From Kribbella jejuensis (GTDB lineage: Bacteria > Actinomycetota > Actinomycetes > Propionibacteriales > Kribbellaceae): a DNA stretch of 64,000 nt. The translations under genes were made by a program, and so were the position numbers. The stretch covers positions 992,001 to 1,056,000 of the forward strand of contig NZ_VFMM01000001.1 in NCBI RefSeq assembly GCF_006715085.1, given 5' to 3'. The notes beneath the pieces are model-generated. The model was not told where the DNA came from, ran no database searches, and worked only from the letters and a program-made list of their open reading frames with translations. Positions 1 through 6,804 of the stretch are shown one piece after another; the stretch's first letter is position 1, and every line of letters starts with the position of its first letter.

Positions 1-819
1 CATGTCGAGGACCGTCGGCCCGGAGTACTGCGACTCGTACGACGTCTCGCCGCTGTGCTTCGCGATCGAGTACCCGAGTGCCATCCGGTTGATCTTCAGC
101 GGCGCGAGCAACTTCTGCTTGACGTAGTTCTCGTAGCTGAGCCCGCTGACCTTCTCGATCACGCGGCCGGCCAGCGTGTAGCCGAAGTTCGAGTACGCGT
201 ACTTCGTCCCCGGGTCGAAGTCGAGCTTCTGCCCGGCGACGTACTTGATCACGTCCGACGTGTGCAGCTCCATCGGTACGCCGAGCGTCCGGGAGATCGT
301 GGCGTCCTTCCACTCGGGGTCACCGGACACGTCCCGATCCCAGCCGCCCAGGTGCTGCAACACCTTCCACAACGTGATCTTCGACCAGCGCGGGTCCCGG
401 GTCAGCCCGGCGGCCGGCTTGATCTCGATGATGTTCGCGACCGGCGTCGACAGGCTCACCTTCCCGTCCTGCACGAGCTTCACGATCGCGGCGGCGGTGA
501 TCGACTTCGACAAGCTCGCGATCCGGAACAACGACGTCGGCTGCACGGTCAGCGCGGTCGACGTACTGTAGCCGCGGGCAAGCACCAGCCGGCCTTTGTA
601 CGTGACCGCGAGCTGCCCGCCGGTGATCCCGCGGGCCTGCATGAACGCCTTCATCTGATTGTCGAACCCGGCCAACGCCGCCACCGCGGTCCCGGTCGTC
701 TTCCAGGTAGCAGCAGCATCAGCAGGCCGCCCGATCAGATAACCGGCCCCGGTCCCCACCGCAGCGGTAGCACCAGTAGCAACAGCCAACTTCCCGAGAC
801 TCCGGCGCGACAACTCCAC
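1..819 (-). CDS. Tat-exported serine hydrolase, beta-lactamase/PBP class C family (3' end cut by window edge)
   Basis: The gene reads leftward and runs off the window, leaving 273 codons visible. GTG at 819 is chosen because an AAGGAG ribosome site (complement of 829-834) lies nine bases upstream; an in-frame GTG at 840 lacks one. The N-terminus carries a twin-arginine signal (S-R-R-S-L-G-K, residues 4-10) followed by an alanine-rich hydrophobic stretch to about residue 36, so Tat export is predicted. S102-L-S-K105 fits the SxxK nucleophile motif and Y209-S-N211 the YxN motif of PF00144 serine hydrolases (class C beta-lactamases, D-Ala-D-Ala carboxypeptidases, esterases). The third active-site motif lies outside the window. 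The substrate cannot be told from sequence. Confidence 0.85.
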   Translation of the reverse strand, partial: MELSRRSLGKLAVATGATAAVGTGAGYLIGRPADAAATWKTTGTAVAALAGFDNQMKAFMQARGITGGQLAVTYKGRLVLARGYSTSTALTVQPTSLFRIASLSKSITAAAIVKLVQDGKVSLSTPVANIIEIKPAAGLTRDPRWSKITLWKVLQHLGGWDRDVSGDPEWKDATISRTLGVPMELHTSDVIKYVAGQKLDFDPGTKYAYSNFGYTLAGRVIEKVSGLSYENYVKQKLLAPLKINRMALGYSIAKHSGETSYESQYSGPTVLDM

Positions 820-892
820 GAACGTCTTCTCCTTCGACACAGGGGGCAAACGTCGCAGAGTCTTTCATCCAAGAGGTCTACTCGAGTGATGC

Positions 893-1831
893 CTAGGAGG
901 TGTAGGAGAGGAACGCCAAGTAGATCGGTATGTCCGCGCCCGCATGGAAGAGGGACGAGGGAATGATGCTCCCGGAGCTGCGTGTGAGGTAGCCGCCGAT
1001 CAGTCCGAGCGGGAAGGCGAACAGGACGGCCAGGACCAACGCAGAGGCCGCGTAGGTGACGCCGATGTGCCATGACGCGAAGATGCCTGCCTGGATGAAA
1101 GTCGCCAGGTAGGGCCCGAAAGCGACGTTGAGCCTGGACATCAGTAGCCCACGGAACATCAGCTCCTCGAGGAAGCCGTTGGCAAGCACCGCGACCAGGA
1201 GCGCTGGTGTCAGGCCGAGATAGCGGCCGAGGCCGACGGCGCCATGCACAGGCAGGAAGCGCGAGCGGGACAGAGCCCTGAACGTCAGTACGTAAAAGGC
1301 GACCAACCCGACGATCGCGATCACATACGCCCGTCCGAATCGTCCTCTGCGAACGGAGATCGACGCCGGCGAGCTCCTCGAGATCAAGAGCACCGCCACG
1401 ACGGCGAGAACCGTGAGTACCAACTCGTCGAGCGCGACGACCACTGTACCCCGAGCCGTCGAGGCCAATGGGTTGCCGGTGATCGGAGGGCTGTGCAGGA
1501 CATCGGCGGTGAGGAATCCGGGCACGTAACGGTCGGCCAGTACGAAAAGGGCGAGGCCGAAGAATGCCAGGGGGATCTCCCAGTACCGGCGCATGGCTGC
1601 GCTGCGCCTTGTCGCCAACGCGAGCGCAAGGTAGACAGCTGGTACGGCGAAACTCCCGGCCAGCCGAGCGGCGCCCTCGGGAACGTATCCGACGGCGACC
1701 GGCAGGAACCCGGCAGCAAGGCACGCGACGGCGAAGGCCGCCTGCCAGCCCGGGCCCCGGCCCACCTCATCTCTGGGTGATGCAGATACCTGCGCTTCCG
1801 GCACCCTGTCGTGCTGAGCTCGGGAGCTCAT
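893..1831 (-). CDS. CPBP-family intramembrane metalloprotease (Abi/CAAX-like)
   Basis: A 312-residue polytopic membrane protein with hydrophobic segments from about residue 30 to the C-terminus. It carries the CPBP (PF02517) motifs: E222-E223-x-x-x-R227, F-A-S-W-H255 and a final F-H296-x-x-x-D300. These Glu/His residues form the metal site in characterised members, which process prenylated or bacteriocin-related proteins or act in immunity. ATG 1831 overlaps the upstream gene's stop as ATGA, so translation is probably coupled and a longer upstream reading is rejected. The physiological substrate is unknown. Confidence 0.85.
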   Translation of the reverse strand: MSSRAQHDRVPEAQVSASPRDEVGRGPGWQAAFAVACLAAGFLPVAVGYVPEGAARLAGSFAVPAVYLALALATRRSAAMRRYWEIPLAFFGLALFVLADRYVPGFLTADVLHSPPITGNPLASTARGTVVVALDELVLTVLAVVAVLLISRSSPASISVRRGRFGRAYVIAIVGLVAFYVLTFRALSRSRFLPVHGAVGLGRYLGLTPALLVAVLANGFLEELMFRGLLMSRLNVAFGPYLATFIQAGIFASWHIGVTYAASALVLAVLFAFPLGLIGGYLTRSSGSIIPSSLFHAGADIPIYLAFLSYTS

Positions 1832-2346
1832 CGCCTGACATCCCCTGGCCGGGCCGTCGACCACAGTCCGCCGACGTCGACCCGGTTGGCCCGGACCCAG
1901 ATCATCGCGTTCTGCGCGCCGAATGTCGCCCCCAGGACCAGCAGCAGCTCGCCGATGACGAAGCCCCGAGGACGGTGGGCCGTGAAACCGAGGAAGGCGA
2001 ACGGCAGGCGGACCACGATGAGCACCGCCCAGGTCACCAGCGTCATCGCAGTCCCCTTGGCCAGCACCCGGCCGGCTTCGGCCCAGACCCGGAAGGTCGT
2101 TCCCCGCCACACGCCGACAGCCAGACCGATGACCAGCCCGACGCCGAGGACGGACATACCCGCGCCCGGGACGAGGGGTTGGCGGACCAACTGTTCGAGG
2201 CCGAGCAAGCCCAGAACCGCCGGCAGCACCACCAGCCTGAGACCCCTGACAGGCTGCGCGCTCATCTGCCGGTAGAGGACGAAGGCGATCACGCCCGCAT
2301 AGATGACGACGTTGGCCACAAGGCCGACAAGCTGGTCCCCGGACAT
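1828..2346 (-). CDS. CcdC-like/DUF1453-type membrane protein
   Basis: A 172-residue very hydrophobic protein with roughly four to five membrane spans and a short basic C-terminus. ATG 2346 is preferred over GTG 2352 because CGGAG lies five bases upstream of the ATG. The overall pattern resembles CcdC/DUF1453 membrane proteins, but no catalytic motif is visible, so the family call is moderate. It is the first gene of a two-gene unit with the CPBP protease, ATGA-overlapped, and is divergent from a TetR gene across a palindromic operator, which suggests both membrane genes are under that repressor. Confidence 0.6.
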   Translation of the reverse strand: MSGDQLVGLVANVVIYAGVIAFVLYRQMSAQPVRGLRLVVLPAVLGLLGLEQLVRQPLVPGAGMSVLGVGLVIGLAVGVWRGTTFRVWAEAGRVLAKGTAMTLVTWAVLIVVRLPFAFLGFTAHRPRGFVIGELLLVLGATFGAQNAMIWVRANRVDVGGLWSTARPGDVRR

Positions 2347-2372
2347 CTGCACTCCGTTCGGAGCGTAAGTCT

Positions 2373-2391
2373 TACCGTAACTAGTACGGTA
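2373..2391. promoter_or_regulatory. Palindromic TetR-type operator
   Basis: A perfect inverted repeat, TACCGTA-N5-TACGGTA, lies in the 50-bp gap between the divergent CcdC-like gene (start 2346) and the TetR gene (start 2397). Its size and position are typical of a TetR-family autoregulatory operator. Binding is inferred. Confidence 0.6.
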
Positions 2392-2396
2392 CCTCC

Positions 2397-3071
2397 ATGG
2401 AGCACCCTGTCAAGGCCGGGCGGAAACGTCGGCCACGCGGCTCGCTGACCCGGCAACAGGTAGTCGACACTGCGCTCGAACTGGCCGACGCCGAGGGCCT
2501 CGAAGCCCTCACCATGCCGACGCTGGCCCGCCGTCTCGACTGCGGGGTGATGACCATCTACGGCTATGTGGACAGCAAGGAGGACCTGCTCGATGCCATT
2601 GCCCAACGAGGCCTGCGCGATCTCCGGCTTCCCCGTCCGCTCCCAGCCGGCACCGCGCCGATCCTTGTCGCCTGGGGGCGGGCCCTGCGGCTGAACCTGA
2701 TCGACCACCCGAGCCTGCCGATGATCTTCCTGTCCCGGGCAGTGATCGGCCCCGGCATCCTGCACGGCCTCGAAGCCGTACTCGGTCGGCTGGCCGAGGC
2801 CGGGATGCCGCCCGCCCGCGGCGTCCACGCGATCTACGCCATCCTGACCTACGCCACCGGCTTCGTCGCCTGGGAGATGCCGCGGACCCGCCGCCAATCA
2901 CGCGCGGCGTACGCAGCGAGCTGGCGGCGTGAAGTGGCCGGCCTCCCACCCGGGCACCTGCCGTTGGTCGCCGGCATCCTCGACGAGCTTCCGGAAGTCG
3001 CCGGCGAGTCCCAGTTCGAGCTGGGACTGACCGCCCTGGCCACCGGCCTGACACTCAACCCCGGCAACTGA
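2397..3071 (+). CDS. TetR/AcrR-family transcriptional repressor
   Basis: A 224-residue regulator. Residues about 18-64 form the TetR helix-turn-helix (R-R-L-D-C-G-V-M-T-I-Y-G-Y-V is the recognition region), followed by an all-helical ligand domain. ATG 2397 has no purine-rich ribosome site immediately upstream, so the mRNA may be leaderless or short-leadered. It is divergent from the CcdC-like/CPBP membrane pair with a 19-bp palindrome between them, so it probably represses itself and that pair. The ligand is unknown. Confidence 0.88.
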   Translation: MEHPVKAGRKRRPRGSLTRQQVVDTALELADAEGLEALTMPTLARRLDCGVMTIYGYVDSKEDLLDAIAQRGLRDLRLPRPLPAGTAPILVAWGRALRLNLIDHPSLPMIFLSRAVIGPGILHGLEAVLGRLAEAGMPPARGVHAIYAILTYATGFVAWEMPRTRRQSRAAYAASWRREVAGLPPGHLPLVAGILDELPEVAGESQFELGLTALATGLTLNPGN

Positions 3072-3086
3072 CCCGATCCACAACGC

Positions 3087-3989
3087 CTACGACATCGCCA
3101 AACCGGCGACGGCCTCCGCCGTGCGGAGGGTGTCTCTGCCGAGCGGCTGGAAGTTGATCTGGGTGCAGAGCAGGCCGGTCGACACCCGCTCGATCACGCC
3201 CCATTCCCAGGTGGCCACGGGGTCGAGACCCGTTCGCGCGGCCAACCGACGGGCCCGCTCGAGCGGATCACCAGCGAGCAGCTCGACCGGGTCCCCACGC
3301 ATCAGGACTCCCAGGTCGTACTCCGCTTCCGCGAGCAGACCGTCCGGATCGACCAACTTGAAGCCGTCGTCGCTCTGCAACGCGTTCAGCTGGTGTACGT
3401 CGCCGTGGACCAGTACGGCCTTCTCGTCGCGATGCGCAAGCTCGCGCCGGCGCGCTGAGACGAGAGCGTGCTCGACCACCTTCTCTGAACAGGGATGATC
3501 GAGTTCCTCCCACAACCTCGTGATGAACTCGGCGAGCCACCGCGCCTTCTCGGCTCCGGTAGGCAACCCAGAATCCGCCGCCGGCCGCCAGATCAGCGCC
3601 GCAGTATCGCAAAGAATCTCGAGCCGACGTCCCAGCGGCAGCCCCAACTCAAACATCGGCCGCCCCAACCGCTCCATGAGCAGCGCCCCCTGCTCGGCGT
3701 CATACCGATAGAGCTCCGGGCACCCGTCTCCCTCAACAATCCGAAGCACCGCCGCCTCGTTCCCGGCGTCCTTCCCCCCACCTGGAATCACCACCTTCAG
3801 AACCGCCGGCGTCCCATCCGCCCGGATCGCATCAGCGACAAACGCCTCCGACCCACCCGCGTACGCCCGCCCGACCGTGATCCCCCACGCAGCCTCAAGC
3901 CCCGCCACAACGGCCGGCAACCCCTCAAGCCACCCCTCGGCACCAGCAGCCCAAGCCTTACTCCGCACAGCCTCCGGCACCTCGATCAC
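3087..3989 (-). CDS. APH(6)-like aminoglycoside/hydroxyurea phosphotransferase
   Basis: About 300 residues with a protein-kinase-like fold: ATP-binding lysine in V-L-K65-V-V, catalytic H195-G-D-V-H-Q-L-N202 and metal-binding D214-P-D-G. This matches the streptomycin 6-phosphotransferase/hydroxyurea kinase family (PF04655) and its usual ~300-residue length. GTG 3989 is chosen; GTG 3980 is an alternative. The reading frame extends to 4151 but would overlap the upstream TetR gene by 71 bp, so that start is rejected. Chromosomal members often have unknown natural substrates, so resistance is not established. It converges on the TetR gene with a 15-bp gap and no terminator. Confidence 0.8.
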   Translation of the reverse strand: MIEVPEAVRSKAWAAGAEGWLEGLPAVVAGLEAAWGITVGRAYAGGSEAFVADAIRADGTPAVLKVVIPGGGKDAGNEAAVLRIVEGDGCPELYRYDAEQGALLMERLGRPMFELGLPLGRRLEILCDTAALIWRPAADSGLPTGAEKARWLAEFITRLWEELDHPCSEKVVEHALVSARRRELAHRDEKAVLVHGDVHQLNALQSDDGFKLVDPDGLLAEAEYDLGVLMRGDPVELLAGDPLERARRLAARTGLDPVATWEWGVIERVSTGLLCTQINFQPLGRDTLRTAEAVAGLAMS

Positions 3990-4080
3990 CCCCGCAGTCT
4001 CACACCAAACTCCCGCCACAGCAGGTGATTTAGCCGGAGCCAGCCGGTAGATCGCCCTAGGTGTCTGTTGCTGGCGGGAC

Positions 4081-4725
4081 TCACTTCTTGGCGTACGCCC
4101 CTGGCGCAGTCGCGGCGTACCGGGCGGCGATCGTGCGGACCGCCTCGTCAACTACCTGAGCGACGCGCTCGGCGCTCACCTCCCAGCCCGGCACCAGGAG
4201 TGTCGGCCAGAAAACGTAGTTGGAGATCATGCCGAGGAACTGGGTCGCTGCGAGGTCCACGTCCTCGACTCGCACCGTTCCCGCCTCGTGCTCAGCCAGG
4301 AGGTAGCTGCGCACCGACTCGAAGTAGGGCAGCTTCCCGTGCGAGAACTGCGCATGGGCCAACTCGGGGAACCGCGGCAGTTCGGCGATGACGATCCGGA
4401 ACAGGTCGGTCATCTGGGGCCGGCTCAACAGCTCGGCGTAGCGGCGACCGATGGCGCCGAGCCCGGCAACGAGGTTGCCTGCGGGCGGCGGAGCCTCTTC
4501 GTCGGCGGTCGACCAGGACTCGGTGACGATGGCGTCGAACAGGGCGGCCTTGCTCGGAAATTGCTTGAACAAGGTGGCGCGCGAGACACCCGAGCGCTCT
4601 GCGATCCGCGCCAGCGACGTCCGGTCGTAGCCCAACTCGAGGAAGAGCGCGGTCGCGGCTGTCACGATCAGCGCGCGCTTTTCCTGGGCGACGCGTTGGT
4701 GGTACGTCGGTATGACACTGCTCAT
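4081..4725 (-). CDS. TetR-family repressor controlling the divergent SDR operon
   Basis: A 214-residue protein with a TetR HTH in residues about 18-65 (recognition region S-G-V-S-R-A-T-L-F-K-Q-F) and a helical C-terminal domain that resembles the AefR-like TetR_C class. ATG 4725 faces the SDR gene at 4869. Two related palindromes (4741-4760 and 4789-4808) lie between them, overlapping the SDR promoter, so repression of the SDR/deazaflavin operon and autoregulation are likely. The inducer is unknown. Confidence 0.88.
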   Translation of the reverse strand: MSSVIPTYHQRVAQEKRALIVTAATALFLELGYDRTSLARIAERSGVSRATLFKQFPSKAALFDAIVTESWSTADEEAPPPAGNLVAGLGAIGRRYAELLSRPQMTDLFRIVIAELPRFPELAHAQFSHGKLPYFESVRSYLLAEHEAGTVRVEDVDLAATQFLGMISNYVFWPTLLVPGWEVSAERVAQVVDEAVRTIAARYAATAPGAYAKK

Positions 4726-4740
4726 GGACCGAATATACGA

Positions 4741-4760
4741 GGTGAGTGGCTTGACTCACC
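4741..4760. promoter_or_regulatory. TetR operator O1
   Basis: Perfect inverted repeat GGTGAGT-N6-ACTCACC located 15 bp upstream of the TetR start codon. It contains the -35 hexamer (4751-4756) of the SDR promoter, so a bound repressor would block RNA polymerase. Confidence 0.7.
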
Positions 4761-4779
4761 ACGGTCGCCGTCCTACTGT
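4751..4779 (+). promoter_or_regulatory. Sigma70-type promoter of the SDR operon
   Basis: TTGACT (4751-4756), a 17-bp spacer and TACTGT (4774-4779) form a good housekeeping promoter directed at the SDR gene. Transcription should begin near 4786, between operators O1 and O2. Confidence 0.6.
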
Positions 4780-4788
4780 CGAGGCAGT

Positions 4789-4808
4789 GGTGAGTCACTC
4801 GACTCGCC
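4789..4808. promoter_or_regulatory. TetR operator O2
   Basis: GGTGAGT-N6-ACTCGCC matches O1 in both arms with one mismatch. It lies just downstream of the predicted transcription start, 48 bp centre to centre from O1, giving a two-operator arrangement. Confidence 0.62.
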
Positions 4809-4868
4809 ATCAGCCGGCCGGTCATCGCCCGATGATCCCGGTCAGTCACCCACGTACCGAAGGATCCG

Positions 4869-5648
4869 ATGAACCGCTTCGACAACCAGACCGTGCTCGT
4901 GACCGGTGGTACCGGCGGTCAGGGCTCGAGCCACGTACGCGCGTTTCACGCAGAGGGAGCGAACGTGGTGATCGGCGACATCGACGCGCAACGCGGCGCT
5001 GCTCTGGCCGACGAACTCGGGCCCCGTGCTCACTTCACCCGCCTCGACGTCACCGACGAGAACTCGTGGTCCGCCGCTGTGCTGGTCGCCGAGAGGGTCT
5101 TCGGCGCCCTCAACGTGCTCGTCAACAACGCGGGCGTACAGAATCCACCCGCGCCGATCGAAAAGACGGACCAGGCCACCTGGTCGCGCATCCTCGACAT
5201 CAACCTCACCGGGACCTTCCTCGGCATCAAGGTCGCCGCTCCCGCTCTGCGCCGCGCGGCAGGGGGAGCCATCGTCAACATCGCATCGACCATGGGCCTG
5301 GGTGGCACGGCGCACTACGCGCCGTACGTCGCCAGCAAGTGGGCCGTGCGAGGTCTCACCCGAACGGCAGCACTTGAGCTCGGCCGCGACCACATCCGGG
5401 TGAACACCATCCATCCCGGCGTGATCTCGACCTCCTTCATCCACGAACCAGCAGCCGGCACCACCGCAGCAATCGGCGACTTCTACTCACCCGAGCCATT
5501 CGCCATCCCCCGGCTTGGGGAGCCGATCGACGTCACCCGGCTTCTCCTGTTCCTTACCTCGTCGGAGGCGTCGTTCATCACCGGGTCGGAGTACGTCATC
5601 GACGGTGGGCTCCTCCTCGGCCCCGTCCTACAGCCCGAGACCGCATGA
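4869..5648 (+). CDS. SDR-family NAD(P)-dependent dehydrogenase/reductase
   Basis: A 259-residue classical short-chain dehydrogenase. It has the Rossmann glycine motif T-G-G-T-G-G-Q-G (12-19), N-N-A-G (86-89), the catalytic triad S140, Y153-x-x-x-K157, and a C-terminal V-I-D-G-G-L. Spacing and length fit the 3-alpha(20-beta)-hydroxysteroid dehydrogenase-like group, though substrate prediction within SDRs is unreliable. AAGGAT lies upstream of ATG 4869. It is the first gene of a two-gene operon with the deazaflavin oxidoreductase (ATGA overlap) under an O1/O2-overlapped promoter. Confidence 0.88.
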   Translation: MNRFDNQTVLVTGGTGGQGSSHVRAFHAEGANVVIGDIDAQRGAALADELGPRAHFTRLDVTDENSWSAAVLVAERVFGALNVLVNNAGVQNPPAPIEKTDQATWSRILDINLTGTFLGIKVAAPALRRAAGGAIVNIASTMGLGGTAHYAPYVASKWAVRGLTRTAALELGRDHIRVNTIHPGVISTSFIHEPAAGTTAAIGDFYSPEPFAIPRLGEPIDVTRLLLFLTSSEASFITGSEYVIDGGLLLGPVLQPETA

Positions 5649-6115
5649 GCGCTCAAGTCACGCCCGGGTCGAACGACTCCCAACGGGATACGTCTTTGTC
5701 CCACTTGCCCGACCACGTCCGACGAGCCATCGAGATCACCCCCGCCGCAGGCACCAGCGAACGGATCATCGACATCACGACGCTGGGACGACGCACCGGC
5801 CGGCCACGCCGGATCGAAATCTTCTTCTACCGCGCTGCAGGCGCCACCTACCTGTGTAGCGGCGCCGGCGGTGCCGCGACCGACTGGCATGCGAACCTTC
5901 TCGCCAATCCCAACTTCACCTTCCACCTCAAGAACGGGCTCCGCGCCGACCTGCCCGCACGGGCCACGCCTGTCACCGACCCGACTGAACGTCAGGCCGT
6001 GCTGGCGGAGATCGTCGCAGATCTCAATCAGCCCCACGATCCCGGCACCATCCGCCCCACCCGCCTCGAAGACTGGGCCGCCAGCCGGCTGATGCGCATC
6101 AGCTTCCGGCCGTGA
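5645..6115 (+). CDS. Deazaflavin (F420)-dependent nitroreductase-family protein, Ddn-like
   Basis: A 156-residue split-barrel protein of the DUF385/Ddn type (PF04075): I-T-T-L-G-R-R-T-G-R-P-R-R near residues 44-56 and the D-W-H-A-N-L-L-A-N-P region near residues 80-89 are characteristic of F420H2-dependent reductases. It overlaps the SDR stop codon by four bases (ATGA), so it is translationally coupled and probably acts on the same small-molecule pathway. It is the last gene before the repeat array. Confidence 0.8.
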   Translation: MSAQVTPGSNDSQRDTSLSHLPDHVRRAIEITPAAGTSERIIDITTLGRRTGRPRRIEIFFYRAAGATYLCSGAGGAATDWHANLLANPNFTFHLKNGLRADLPARATPVTDPTERQAVLAEIVADLNQPHDPGTIRPTRLEDWAASRLMRISFRP

Positions 6116-6184
6116 TCGCGGACCCAGCGCCCCACGAAAAGGCGACCTCACCAGCCGGCCGGCGGACGCGACCAGCGCTGAGCT

Positions 6185-6787
6185 TCCGACGGAATACCCG
6201 TCCCCCTCACGGACGCGCGGCATGCGGCGGTAGGACGCCGCCGGAGGCTGCCAGAAGAACAGGCGCCGCCAAGCGGTGACCTTTCCGGGCGGAACCCAAA
6301 TCTCCGGTCGATGCGATGGGCTGAGCGACGGCAGTGCGCCGCCGAAGGCGGCCAACAAAACAGCCGCCGCGAAGCGGTGACCGTCCCACACAGCACCCGC
6401 CACTCAAGTGGATACACCGCACCCGGCAGCGGCAGCACGCCGCTACCGGCGGCCAGCAAACAGCTACCGCGGGGCGGTGACCTTTCCGGGCGGGACGCGT
6501 GCCTCAGGCGGATGCGGTGGGCCGGGCGGCGGCAGCACGCCGCCGGGGGCGGCAAGAAGACAGCTGCCGCAAAGCGGTGACCTTCCCGCAAAGCACCTGT
6601 ATTTCGGGCGGATACGCCGCGTCCGGTGGCGGCAGCACGCCGCCGAAGGCGGCCAACAAGACAGCCGCCGCGAAGCGGTGACCTTCCACGCAGCACCCGT
6701 CTCTCGGGCGGATACGCCGCGGCCGATGGCGGTAGCACGCCGCCGGAGGCGGCCTAAAGGACAGCCAGCGCGAAAGCGCTGTCCTTT
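6185..6787. repeat. Tandem array of about six ~100-bp degenerate repeats
   Basis: The anchor GGCAGCACGCCGCC-type element recurs at about 6224, 6325, 6425, 6525, 6625 and 6725, a period of 100-101 bp, with a partial unit upstream from about 6185. Each unit contains a GCCGCC/GGCGGC hairpin, then a conserved block ending in GCGGTGACCTTTCC-like sequence, then a GGGCGGATACGCCGC-like segment. The period is not a multiple of three and every open frame across it is low-complexity, so the array is non-coding. The last unit replaces the conserved block with the terminator at 6756-6787. It fills the 689-bp gap between convergent genes. Confidence 0.85.
6756..6787. terminator. Bidirectional hairpin terminator, helY/SDR operon
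   Basis: A perfect 10-bp stem (AAAGGACAGC / GCTGTCCTTT) with a 12-base loop lies 18 bp beyond the helY stop codon and is also the end of the repeat array. The A/T-rich stem ends suit termination in both directions. Confidence 0.65.
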
Positions 6788-6804
6788 GGGCGGGTTCTTG
6801 TGGG

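Noticed and set aside
6185..6787. CRISPR array
   Set aside because: Similarity extends through the whole ~100-bp unit with no unique spacers, and there are no cas genes.
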